A DNA stretch of 35,547 nucleotides from Bacillota bacterium (GTDB lineage Bacteria > Bacillota > Bacilli > Paenibacillales > NBRC-103111): contig JAEWMH010000219.1 of NCBI GenBank assembly GCA_023393235.1, forward strand, positions 1 through 35,547, in the 5' to 3' direction. Below, one piece after another: positions 16,458 to 24,798 of the stretch. The number at the start of each line of letters is the position of its first letter. Positions within the stretch are counted from its first letter, which is position 1. The notes beneath the pieces were generated by a model that worked only from the letters and a program-made list of their open reading frames with translations, was not told where the DNA came from and made no database searches. The position numbers and the translations under genes are program-made.

Positions 16458-17885
16458 GTGAGGGTTTGGGAAACGCTGTTTGTGCTGATGCAGCTGCCGG
16501 TATGGCTCCGCCTGGTTTGGCGGCGCCCGGTCTTGCGGGGAGCAGGTCCCTTGATTCCTGCAGTTTGGCTGGTGATGGCAGCTGCCGTGTCGGTGCTCCA
16601 TGTGGTGCTGGAGGGCTGGCGCTGGCAGACGGTGCCCGCCTGGGTGATGTTTGCTTTGGGCATGTGGCTTGCGGTGCAGCAGTGGCGGCAGCGCTCCCAG
16701 GCGCAGGCCGGTTTGTTCCGCAGGAGGCTTGGGGCGGTGGGCGTTCTTCTGCGGATGGTTTGGGGATTGGTCCTGCTGGTGCTGCTGGCCCTGCCTTGGC
16801 TGCTGCCAGTGCCGCGGCTTGAGCCGGTTACCGGCCCTTATCCCGTAGGCACCCGGCTGTACCGCTGGACAGATACATCCCGGGAGAATCTGCCCGACCG
16901 GGGCCGGGCGGACAAGGGCCGCCATGTGCTGGTGCAGCTGTGGTATCCCTCCGCGGCCGATGGCGGGAAAGGGGAGGCCCCTTATGTGCCTGCGCCGATG
17001 CTGCGGCAGCTGAACCGGGCTTTGAGGGAGACGGCGGGGCTGCCCGGTTTTGTAACGGACTATCTGAAGCTTGCCCGGACGGATGTGCGGGAGGAAAGTC
17101 CGCTGGCCGCAGACGGTAAACGGTATCCGGTGGTGGTGTTTTATCATGGCTGGCCGGGCTTTGGCTTTACCTACCACTACCTGATGACCGGACTGGCCTC
17201 GCGAGGTTATGTGGTAGCCAGTATCGATATCGGCTGGGCGGAGCACCGGAGCCAGGCTCCAAGCGAGCTGGATCTGCCGGCCTGGGACCGCTGGATTGAC
17301 GATATCTGGGCGCCGGACCAGCGTTTTGTGCTAGATCAGCTGGCGGAGCTGAACCGTGCCGATCCGGAGGGGATCTGGACGGGGCGGCTGGACCTGGAAC
17401 GCGCTGCGGCGGCGGGCCACTCCTTCGGCGGGGACGCTGCCCTGGCCGCACTGGGCCAGGACCGGCGCTTCCGGGCGGCGGTTAGCCTGGACGGCGCGTT
17501 TTATGGCCGCTCCGGTGCGGCCAAGTCCCCGGAGCAGCGGGTGCTGCGGCTGGCGACGGCGGGAACGGCGCAGCAGCCGGATCTGCCGCGGCGGTCCGGG
17601 GCGCAGCTGCAGGCGGCGGGCGTGGCGGCGGAGCAATACGCCGCGTGGGCGAAGGCGTTTGCGGAGCGGATGCAGCGGATTGAGGGCGGCCAACCGCCAC
17701 TGGTGCTGCCGGGCAGCTCCCATTCCAGCTTTTCGGATGTGTATTTGTTCTCGCCTCTGCTGCGTCTCCGGGACCGGGGGCCCGACCCGTACCGCATCCA
17801 TGCGCAGACAGTGGAGGCGGTGGACCGGTTTTTGGCGGACGAGGGCAACAGCGGCGGCTGGCTGAGCACGAAATTTCGAACATAA
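16458..17885 (+). CDS. membrane-anchored alpha/beta hydrolase (PAF-acetylhydrolase-like)
   Basis: 475 residues with a GTG start preceded by GGAGGGAGG. The N-terminal 115 residues hold three to four hydrophobic segments (for example LIPAVWLVMAAAVSVLHVVL and VWGLVLLVLLALPWLLPV). The rest is an alpha/beta hydrolase domain: oxyanion-side VVFYHGWPGFGFTYHYL, nucleophile elbow GHSFGG with Ser322, candidate Asp345 (SLDGAFYG) and His422 (GSSHSSF). This is the platelet-activating-factor acetylhydrolase/dienelactone hydrolase type, often acting on lipid or short ester bonds. Position 27 bases after mprF with a strong ribosome site implies co-transcription, suggesting that its substrate is a membrane lipid, possibly aminoacyl-phosphatidylglycerol. 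That substrate is inference. Confidence 0.85.
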   Translation: MRVWETLFVLMQLPVWLRLVWRRPVLRGAGPLIPAVWLVMAAAVSVLHVVLEGWRWQTVPAWVMFALGMWLAVQQWRQRSQAQAGLFRRRLGAVGVLLRMVWGLVLLVLLALPWLLPVPRLEPVTGPYPVGTRLYRWTDTSRENLPDRGRADKGRHVLVQLWYPSAADGGKGEAPYVPAPMLRQLNRALRETAGLPGFVTDYLKLARTDVREESPLAADGKRYPVVVFYHGWPGFGFTYHYLMTGLASRGYVVASIDIGWAEHRSQAPSELDLPAWDRWIDDIWAPDQRFVLDQLAELNRADPEGIWTGRLDLERAAAAGHSFGGDAALAALGQDRRFRAAVSLDGAFYGRSGAAKSPEQRVLRLATAGTAQQPDLPRRSGAQLQAAGVAAEQYAAWAKAFAERMQRIEGGQPPLVLPGSSHSSFSDVYLFSPLLRLRDRGPDPYRIHAQTVEAVDRFLADEGNSGGWLSTKFRT

Positions 17886-17888
17886 ACC

Positions 17889-17996
17889 GGTGTTTTGGGC
17901 TCGGAAGGGCGCGTTATACTCGAAAAACCGAGTATAACGCGGCGTTTGTGGCTCAGAAGGGCTGACTGGACATGATTTTTCGAGTATAACCGGCAT
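17889..17996. repeat. CGAGTATAAC palindromic intergenic repeat
   Basis: CGCGTTATACTCG (17910-17922) and CGAGTATAACGCG (17929-17941) form a perfect 13-bp hairpin with loop AAAAAC. Flanks repeat: GGTGTTTTGGGCTCGGAAGGG (17889) resembles GGCGTTTGTGGCTCAGAAGGG (17941), and a third partial unit TTTTTCGAGTATAACCGGC starts near 17976. It could act as a terminator for mprF-hydrolase but has no T tract. Confidence 0.65.
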
Positions 17997-18250
17997 CCAG
18001 CAAATTCCCCGGACTTAGCGCCTTTCCGCCTTCATATCTCCGCCATCCCGCCATATCGCTCCCACATCGCTCCCATCCCGCCCCCCGCGCCACGATACCA
18101 CTCCCATCCCGTCCTCATTTCGCTGTTAGCTCCCCACCGCCTCTAAAGTAACGTAGCCTGCCGGGACATTATCCGTTATAATGAGGAATGTTGAAGAATT
18201 ATCAGAATATGCTTCAAGAAGAAGGATAAAGGGGACAGGCTACAGGTAAA
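17997..18250. other. gene-free stretch before the second carbohydrate locus
   Basis: The first half is C-rich with repeated CCATCCCGCC-like and TCCCATC words and no convincing frame. A TATAAT (18176-18181) is followed by an A-rich stretch but has no good -35. It might be a distal promoter for the esterase operon. Confidence 0.35.
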
Positions 18251-18264
18251 TGTAAGCGCTTAAC
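18250..18264 (+). promoter_or_regulatory. cre-like / LacI-family operator TGTAAGCGCTTA
   Basis: TGTAAGCGCTTA at 18251-18262, identical over twelve bases to the site at 5890. It lies about 70 bases downstream of the only clear -10-like TATAAT and 175 bases before the esterase start, so it would act as a roadblock or as part of an unrecognised promoter. Confidence 0.6.
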
Positions 18265-18420
18265 GAGTCCATAAACCTGACATGAAGCCAATAAAAAGCC
18301 TTGCCATCCCCGATATGGAATTCTATAATGTAACATAATGTGACATGAACCTGGCGAGAATGCCGGTGATGCCCCTATGCGGGACAATCCCGGATTGAAC
18401 ACCCCTACACATGTTGACAC

Positions 18421-18427
18421 AGGAGGT
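18421..18427 (+). promoter_or_regulatory. ribosome binding site deciding a TTG start
   Basis: AGGAGGT. Two in-frame TTG codons follow at 18430 and 18436. Only the second has normal spacing (8 bases), so I place the esterase start at 18436. Confidence 0.65.
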
Positions 18428-18435
18428 CCTTGGAA

Positions 18436-19539
18436 TTGGAAGAGAAAAAAAGCTCCACACTGGAACAATTTGACCGCAATATGCGCATGACCGGTACCCG
18501 GGAGGAGGGGCTCGTCTGGCTTGACCCCAAGGAAGCCCCTTTCCATCTGGGGGGATTTCCCTGGATCGGTCAGGACGGGGTATACCGGCGGATGCCGCTT
18601 CATCCGGCAGAGCCGCTGCCCCAAGCCGTGGATTGGCTGGCAGACCATACGGCGGGCGGGCATATTCGCTTCCGGACGGATTCCCGGGAGCTTCACATCC
18701 GGGTGAAGCTGAAGGACCGGGCCAATATGTACCATATGGCGCCAACCGGGCAATGCGGCTTCGACTGCTATATCGGCGGGCCGGGGGAGGAAAAATTCGC
18801 CGGTACGGCCACCCTCCGCCCCGAGGAACCGGAATATACCGCCCGGCTCACCTCCTTTAAGGAGCGGGAGCTGCGCAGCTATACCCTCTATTTTCCCCTG
18901 TACCAAGGGGTGCAAGAAGTTCTGGTCGGCCTGGAGGACGATGCGGAGCTGCTGGAGCCGCTGCCCTTTGTTGCAGAGCGCCCGGTGGTACTGTACGGCA
19001 CCTCCATTACCCAAGGGGGCTGCGCCTCCCGTCCGGGTATGGCCTATCCGAATATCTTAAGCCGCGGCATGAAACGGGAAATCGTGAACCTGGGCTTTTC
19101 CGGCAGCGGCAAAGGGGAGCCGGAGGTGGCGCGGGTGATTGCCTCTCTCCCCGACCCGGCCTGCCTGGTGCTGGACTACGAAGCCAATTGTGACGGGCTC
19201 GAACGGCTGCAGGTGACTATGCCTGCTTTTATCCGCATTCTGCGGGAGGCACACCCCGAGGTGCCCATTGTAGTGATTACCCGGATCAGGCCGCCCAAGG
19301 CGGATTGGGACGCAGAGTTCCGGGAGGCCATGCTGGCACGGCGTGCTTACCAGTTGGAGCTGGTGGAGACCCTGCAGCGGGAAGGCGACCGGTTCATCTC
19401 TGCCATTGACGGCTATGAGCTATTGGGAGAACAATATGCGGAAAGCACAGTGGACGGCACGCATCCTACTGACTTGGGCTTTTTCCTGATCGCAACGGCG
19501 ATCCTGCCGCAGTTGTCCCGGCTGCTCGGAACAATTTAA
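18436..19539 (+). CDS. two-domain SGNH/GDSL hydrolase (putative carbohydrate esterase)
   Basis: 367 residues. The N-terminal half (about 20-175) is a beta-sandwich of the GxDLY type (GQCGFDCYIGG). The C-terminal half is an SGNH hydrolase (Lipase_GDSL_3 type): block I YGTSITQGG with nucleophile Ser190, block II GFSGSGKGE with Gly223, block III YEANCDG with Asn251, and block V DGTHPTDLG with Asp340 and His343. All four SGNH residues are present. Relatives include acetyl esterases of plant or microbial polysaccharides. There is no signal peptide, so it should act on imported oligosaccharides in the cytoplasm. It is first in an operon with a binding protein, sensor kinase and regulator. Confidence 0.85.
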   Translation: MEEKKSSTLEQFDRNMRMTGTREEGLVWLDPKEAPFHLGGFPWIGQDGVYRRMPLHPAEPLPQAVDWLADHTAGGHIRFRTDSRELHIRVKLKDRANMYHMAPTGQCGFDCYIGGPGEEKFAGTATLRPEEPEYTARLTSFKERELRSYTLYFPLYQGVQEVLVGLEDDAELLEPLPFVAERPVVLYGTSITQGGCASRPGMAYPNILSRGMKREIVNLGFSGSGKGEPEVARVIASLPDPACLVLDYEANCDGLERLQVTMPAFIRILREAHPEVPIVVITRIRPPKADWDAEFREAMLARRAYQLELVETLQREGDRFISAIDGYELLGEQYAESTVDGTHPTDLGFFLIATAILPQLSRLLGTI

Positions 19540-19594
19540 GAAAGTAGGCGTAGGTTTTTTGAATCAGGTAAAGCGGGAGGGGGAGAACAGGACA

Positions 19595-21118
19595 ATGACA
19601 TCGAGAGCTGTAAGGGCGCTTTGCTTTTTGGCGGCGGGGACTGTGGTGCTGGCTGGCTGCGAGGGGGCAGGCCCGGGAGAAGGCCCCCTAACCGGAGCGG
19701 TCAAGGGGAAGTCCGTCTCCATTGTGGTGAACAACCTGGGGATGAATTTTCCGGCAGGGACGGATGAGAATAACAACCCCTACCTCTCCTTTATCGAGAA
19801 CCGAACCGGTCTGGATATCAATGTGATTGCCCCGCCTGAGGAGGTATATGAGGAGAAGGTGAACCTGATTATGTCGTCGGGCAGCCTTCCCGATCTGGTT
19901 CACATCTATAGACCCCTTTGGTTTGATCATTATCTCCAGCAGGACGCCCTGACCCCCCTGGATGATTGGCTGGACAAGTACGGAGCCGATCTGAAGCGCC
20001 GGATCCCCAAGGAAGCATGGGACCGGGTCCGCTACAACGGAAAAATCTATGCCATCCCCAGCCTCAATGAGGTGCGGGGCATCGAGCTGATGTACATCCG
20101 CAAGGACTGGCTGGACAAGGTGGGACGCAAGGCTCCCGTCACCCTGGACGAATACTACGACGTCATCAAGGCCTTCACCCTGGAGGACCCGGACGGCAAC
20201 GGCAAGAACGACACCTACGGCCTGACCATGGGGGAAAATCTCATCCGCTCCGCTCCCTTCTTCGGCGCTTTCGGCACCCAGCTGGACAGCTGGATACTGA
20301 AGGACGGCACCCTGCAATACGGCAGTGTGATGCCGGAGACCAAGGAGGCGCTGGCTTTTCTCGCCAAGCTGTACAAGGAAAAGCTGCTGGACCCCGAATT
20401 TGTCCTGAACCGCAACACCAGCCTGGCGCAAAAAATTGAGAACGGACAGGTCGGCCTCTATTCGGCCACCTGGTACGACACCCGGGGGGCCATCGCCAAT
20501 AACAAGGCGAAGAATCCTCAAGCGGAGTGGATGCCGTTGGAGTACCCAACCGGTCCGCGGGGGCAGAAGGGAGTTTATGACAAGGACTTGATCCGGGGCT
20601 ACAATGTCATTCCCAAGGGAGCCACCAATCCTGAAGGCGCCCTCCGTTATCTGGAATTTTTGGCCGGCGATGAGGGTTATACCACATTGAAGCTGGGCTT
20701 CGAGAATCAGATCTGGAGCATGCAGAACGGCAAAATGGTCACGGACTTCGCCCAGCATGACAAGCATTTGTACCGGGGGATTTACCAGTCCATGGTGGAC
20801 GTGCTGGACCCTGAACTGAATAAGAAACGTCTGGATTCCCTGGGGGACTTCCACTTGTATGAGAACCTCAAGATGATCGAGCAAAATCTGATTACGAATG
20901 AATTCTACGGCTCCCCCACTCCTGCCATGAGCCAGCTTTCCGGCCAGCTGCCTAATTTGCTGGAGGCTTTTACCCGGATAATTATGGGGGTGGAGCCGCT
21001 GGACGCATTCGATAAATACGTGACGGAGTGGAAGGCTAAGGGCGGGGCTTTGATAACCGAGGAGGTCAATGCCTGGTACAAGGAGAAAAACGCCGCAGCC
21101 GGAAAGGTCCTCCCATGA
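19595..21118 (+). CDS. extracellular substrate-binding lipoprotein (LipO/YtcQ type), coupled to a sensor kinase
   Basis: 507 residues from the ATG at 19595, which follows GGGAGGGGGA. The in-frame TTG at 19559 would put a charged segment before the signal peptide and is rejected. Signal peptide with lipobox LAGC (Cys22). The body is a large family 1 solute-binding protein of the 500-residue class: DLVHIYRPLWFDHYL, YAIPSLNEVRGIELMYIRKDWLDKVG, DPDGNGKNDTYGLT (a calcium-loop-like segment) and a C-terminal DAFDKYVTEWKAKGG. It lies 55 bases after the esterase. Its stop codon overlaps the start of the sensor kinase (ATGA), and no permease gene adjoins it. It may therefore serve the kinase as a sensing partner as well as, or instead of, transport. 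Confidence 0.9.
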   Translation: MTSRAVRALCFLAAGTVVLAGCEGAGPGEGPLTGAVKGKSVSIVVNNLGMNFPAGTDENNNPYLSFIENRTGLDINVIAPPEEVYEEKVNLIMSSGSLPDLVHIYRPLWFDHYLQQDALTPLDDWLDKYGADLKRRIPKEAWDRVRYNGKIYAIPSLNEVRGIELMYIRKDWLDKVGRKAPVTLDEYYDVIKAFTLEDPDGNGKNDTYGLTMGENLIRSAPFFGAFGTQLDSWILKDGTLQYGSVMPETKEALAFLAKLYKEKLLDPEFVLNRNTSLAQKIENGQVGLYSATWYDTRGAIANNKAKNPQAEWMPLEYPTGPRGQKGVYDKDLIRGYNVIPKGATNPEGALRYLEFLAGDEGYTTLKLGFENQIWSMQNGKMVTDFAQHDKHLYRGIYQSMVDVLDPELNKKRLDSLGDFHLYENLKMIEQNLITNEFYGSPTPAMSQLSGQLPNLLEAFTRIIMGVEPLDAFDKYVTEWKAKGGALITEEVNAWYKEKNAAAGKVLP

Positions 21119-22953
21119 GGGCCCTGTGGCGCTGGGTCCGCAGCCAGTTCTCCGGACATATCCAGGTGCGGCTGACAGGATATTTTCTCCTGATTCTGCT
21201 GCCCCTTGTAGTGATCAGCCTGTTTGCCGTGGAGCGTTCGCGGGATCTTCTGTACAATCAAGCTGTGGAGCGCTCCCAGCTGGCCCTGTCCTCCTCTATG
21301 GATTACATTGATCTGACGCTTCAGAATATTGAAGAGCTCTCCGCACTTATCGCCACCGACCCGGCTGTGGTGCAGCAGCTGAACAAAACGGGCAAGGAGC
21401 TGCCTCCGGAGTCCATTGTGGAATTTTCCCGGATGCTCAAGCAATTGTCCAATATGAACGCCGTGAATCATATCGTATCCCAGATTACTATCTACCACCA
21501 TGCGTCCCATATGATGATCTCCACCAATTTCGGCGGCAGGCGTCTGACCTCCGAGCCCATGCAGGAATGGATGGTCCAGACGGCGCGGGAAAAAGGCACG
21601 GCCATCCGCTACATGCTCCCCGACGAATCCGTATCCGGCACCACCTTCGGCAGTGTCATCAGCACAGACAGCATTTCTTTGGTCCGTTCCATGGACCTGT
21701 ACAATGTGAACCGCCAGCCTAACATACTCATGATTACTCTCAACAAAAGCCGGCTGCTGAACGTCATCAAGTCCCAGCTCCCTTCCTCCCAGGCCAAAAT
21801 ATATCTCCATACGGAGACGGGGCGGGTGGTGGCGGGCACCGGCGAAACGGCGGCGGACGGGGGCTTGCCCCCGATTTCCGGCAAGGAGATGGCGGTAACG
21901 GTGGATTCGGGCTATTCCAATTGGCATCTGACCCTGATGCAGCCCGAGGCCGAACTGTACCGGGAAACGGACAAGCTTCGGATGTTTACCTACATTATCA
22001 TTGCGGTCAGCGTGCTTCTGGCGGTGGGCATTTCCTGGGTGGTCTACAGCGGCATTGCTTCGCCTGTGCATAAGCTGGCCAGCGGGATGAAGCAGCTGGC
22101 GGCAGGCAATTTGAATATCCGGCTGCAGAACCGGCAGAAGGACGAGTTCGGTTATCTGACGGAATCCTTCAACCAAATGGTGGCTTACCAAAGGCATTTG
22201 ATCCAGGACCATTACGAGCAGGAACTGGAGCTGTTGAAGACAGAGCTGAAATTCCTCCAGTCCCAGATTAATCCGCATTTTTTGTACAACACGCTGGATT
22301 CCATCTATTGGTCGGCCCAAAATTATGAGGCTACGGAAATCAGCGAGATGGTGCTGAACCTGTCCCGGTTTTTCCGGCTGAGCCTGAATAAGGGCCGGGA
22401 GGTCTTCACCCTTCAGGAGAACATGGAGCATCTTCATTATTATATCCGTATCCAACAGATCCGTTTTCTGGATAACTTCCGGGTGGAATACCGGCTGCAA
22501 GAGGAAACCAAGGCCATTCCGGTGCTGAAGCTGCTGCTTCAGCCGCTGGTGGAGAACGCCATTCTCCACGGCATGGAGGACCGGGCCAGCGGCGGGCTGC
22601 TGGTGATTTCCAGCTGGCTTGAAGGAGGGACCCGGCTTAATATCCGGGTGGAGGATAACGGCCCCGGGATCAATCCCGAGCGTCTGGCGTATATGCGGCA
22701 TGAATTGGAAAAGGCGGGCAGGCTGGATTACCGGATCAAACGCGACGAAGAAGTCCGCGACCTGTTCGGCCTGCGCAACATCACCGCCCGGATGAAGCTG
22801 TATTACGGCAAGGAAGCGGAGCTGGTGATCGACAGTGTGGAAGGACAAGGCACCCATGTGACGGTTTCACTGCCTCTGGACCGCTGCGGAAGTGATTTGC
22901 AGCTGGTGACAGAGGAGCTGAATCCGGCCCGCGAGGGATTGACCGGAGGCTAA
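21115..22953 (+). CDS. YesM-type sensor histidine kinase
   Basis: 612 residues. First membrane segment about 20-42 (LTGYFLLILLPLVVISLFAV), an extracellular sensor region of about 250 residues, second membrane segment about 295-317 (MFTYIIIAVSVLLAVGISWVV), HAMP about 318-370 with GYLTESFNQMV, then the kinase domain with His388 in INPHFLYNTLDSI. HATPase_c has Asn481 in LVENAILHG and G boxes EDNGPGI and FGLRNITARM. It starts within the stop codon of the binding-protein gene (ATGA), and the regulator start lies 54 bases downstream of its stop. Same family as the kinase at 3352 but clearly diverged. Confidence 0.93.
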   Translation: MRALWRWVRSQFSGHIQVRLTGYFLLILLPLVVISLFAVERSRDLLYNQAVERSQLALSSSMDYIDLTLQNIEELSALIATDPAVVQQLNKTGKELPPESIVEFSRMLKQLSNMNAVNHIVSQITIYHHASHMMISTNFGGRRLTSEPMQEWMVQTAREKGTAIRYMLPDESVSGTTFGSVISTDSISLVRSMDLYNVNRQPNILMITLNKSRLLNVIKSQLPSSQAKIYLHTETGRVVAGTGETAADGGLPPISGKEMAVTVDSGYSNWHLTLMQPEAELYRETDKLRMFTYIIIAVSVLLAVGISWVVYSGIASPVHKLASGMKQLAAGNLNIRLQNRQKDEFGYLTESFNQMVAYQRHLIQDHYEQELELLKTELKFLQSQINPHFLYNTLDSIYWSAQNYEATEISEMVLNLSRFFRLSLNKGREVFTLQENMEHLHYYIRIQQIRFLDNFRVEYRLQEETKAIPVLKLLLQPLVENAILHGMEDRASGGLLVISSWLEGGTRLNIRVEDNGPGINPERLAYMRHELEKAGRLDYRIKRDEEVRDLFGLRNITARMKLYYGKEAELVIDSVEGQGTHVTVSLPLDRCGSDLQLVTEELNPAREGLTGG

Positions 22954-23007
22954 TTCCGGCAGTGGAGTGTGATAGGGCCGGCAATAGCGGACAAGGAGGA
23001 CAAGGGT

Positions 23008-24621
23008 ATGAATCTGTTGATAGTAGAGGATGAGCTAAGGCTGCGCAATTCCCTTGCCAATAATATTCCCTGGGAGGAGCATGGCATAGAGGTGGTGGGG
23101 CTGGCCGGCAACGGCCAAGAGGCGCTGGCCATTGTGGAGCGCAAGCGGCCGGACATTATGCTCCTGGATGTGCAGATGCCGGGTATGGACGGATTGACGC
23201 TGGTCCGCACTCTGCGGCAGAAGCAGGAAACCCGGATTTTTATGAAATTCATTATTCTAAGCGGGCATGATAATTTCGGGTTTGCCCAAAGCGCCATGGC
23301 CCAAGGGGTGTCCCGTTACCTGCTGAAGCCGGCGGGAGAGAAGGAAATTCTGGACGCTGTGCTGGAAGCGGGAGAGGAGCTCCGGCGGGAGCTGGAGGAA
23401 TGGCAGAAGCAGGCAGCTCTCCAGGAGAAATGGCGGGAGCATCTGCCTCTGCTGCAGAACGGCTTCTTCCAGCGCTGGGCAGAGGGCGGCTACAGCCCGC
23501 CGGAGCTCCTGCGCCGGGCCCGGGACTATAACATTGAGCTGTCCGCCGACGCCCGGCTGGCAGCCGCAGTGGTGGATCTGGACCCGCTTCCCGGGGACGG
23601 GGAGGGGGAGGGCGCCGGGCGTGACGACGAACCGCTCCTGGCCTTTTCCCTCCAATGTATGGCCCGGGACATGCTGCCGGAGCCGGCCTGTTATGCCAGC
23701 GGGGATATGGAGGGGAAGCTGCTCCTCATCTTTCTGCTGGCGCCCCAGGAGGATGAGCGCGAGGCCTTGCTGCGGGTGGGAGCTTCCCTGGTCAGACTGT
23801 TGTCCCACGCCAAGGAAGTGCTGAAGGCAACCTTCAGCGCCGGTGTCTGCGGCCGTACCGGCAGCCTGGAGGAGCTGGGGCCTCTGGTGCAGGAGGCGCG
23901 GCGCGCCCTGCGGGAACGCATGGTATACGGCACTGACATTGTGATTCCGTACCGGGAGCAGGGGCGTGCCAACAAAGCTATGGAGGCCCAGCCCAATCTG
24001 GAAAAAATGCTGGAGATCGCCCTGGAAACCGCCGATGAAGAGAAGGCCATGCAAGCCCTGACGGGGCTATGGGAAGCAGGACTGGGGCAGGCCGGGTCCG
24101 CTGAGGAGGTCCATGAGACGGTGCTGTATCTGAGCAGCCTGTTCGTCCGTATGATCCAGAAGCAGGGTTGGTCCGTGCGGCAGGTAGTAGAAGGGGATAT
24201 GGAGCATTTCCTGCACGTCCGCCTGCTGGGCACTCGGGAGGAAACCTGGGGCTGGCTCACCCGCACCGTGAAGAAAATCGCCGCCTTCGTCCGCAAGGAG
24301 CGCAGCACTACCAGCAATCAGGTGGTCAAGGCCATTCTGGCCATTGTCGACCAGGAAATCGACCGGGACATTACCCTGCACATGGTGGCGGACCGGATGT
24401 ATGTCAATTCCTCTTACCTGAGCCGTCTGTTCAAGCAGGAGACAGGGGTTCCTTTCTCCACTTATGTGCTGGAGCGCAAAATGGAAAAGGCCAAATCCAT
24501 TCTCCAGGAGGGGGGCAAGGTTTATGACGCTGCCCGCTTGGTTGGCTATCGTGATGTCAGCTATTTTACCAAAGTCTTTCGAAAATATTGGGGAGTCACC
24601 CCTGGAGAAATGAAATCATAA
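23008..24621 (+). CDS. YesN-type AraC-family response regulator
   Basis: 537 residues, the normal length for the family, from the ATG at 23008. AAGGAGGA lies seven bases upstream, and the protein starts MNLLIVEDE. An in-frame GTG at 22969 is rejected. Receiver domain: acidic Glu7/Asp8, phospho-accepting Asp54 in LLDVQMPGMDG, Ser85, Lys107. A long linker of about 300 residues precedes the C-terminal AraC-type DNA-binding domain (about 435-537: MVADRMYVNSSYLSRLFKQ, then LVGYRDVSYFTKVFRKYWG). It is expected to activate the downstream transporter and hydrolase genes in response to the kinase. Confidence 0.93.
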   Translation: MNLLIVEDELRLRNSLANNIPWEEHGIEVVGLAGNGQEALAIVERKRPDIMLLDVQMPGMDGLTLVRTLRQKQETRIFMKFIILSGHDNFGFAQSAMAQGVSRYLLKPAGEKEILDAVLEAGEELRRELEEWQKQAALQEKWREHLPLLQNGFFQRWAEGGYSPPELLRRARDYNIELSADARLAAAVVDLDPLPGDGEGEGAGRDDEPLLAFSLQCMARDMLPEPACYASGDMEGKLLLIFLLAPQEDEREALLRVGASLVRLLSHAKEVLKATFSAGVCGRTGSLEELGPLVQEARRALRERMVYGTDIVIPYREQGRANKAMEAQPNLEKMLEIALETADEEKAMQALTGLWEAGLGQAGSAEEVHETVLYLSSLFVRMIQKQGWSVRQVVEGDMEHFLHVRLLGTREETWGWLTRTVKKIAAFVRKERSTTSNQVVKAILAIVDQEIDRDITLHMVADRMYVNSSYLSRLFKQETGVPFSTYVLERKMEKAKSILQEGGKVYDAARLVGYRDVSYFTKVFRKYWGVTPGEMKS

Positions 24622-24633
24622 CATGAGTTGTTA

Positions 24634-24673
24634 GCCTGAAGCGTTTTCTTTTGAAAACGCGGAGGGCTTTTTT
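24634..24673 (+). terminator. rho-independent terminator after the regulator gene
   Basis: GCGTTTTC (24641-24648), loop TTTT, GAAAACGC (24653-24660); an outer GCC/GGC pair (24634-24636 with 24665-24667) encloses it and a six-base T run follows. It separates the esterase/sensing operon from the transport operon. Confidence 0.88.
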
Positions 24674-24798
24674 CATTTTTCGGGTGAAATCCAACATCAA
24701 AGTACCAGAAATAGTAATGGTCCTCACCTACTCACAAGCCTCTGCAATCACTAAAATTTAAGTACAGAGCAAACAAGACAAGAGGAGGGTGAGGCGCA

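Noticed and set aside
15792..17246. 484-codon open frame on the minus strand
   Set aside because: Antisense to mprF and the hydrolase, both of which carry clear family motifs; its translation is low-complexity Pro/His/Gln-rich.
20905..22857. 650-codon open frame on the minus strand
   Set aside because: It lies entirely opposite the binding-protein end and sensor kinase, has no family motif and is His/Gln/Pro-rich, typical of antisense frames in GC-rich coding DNA.
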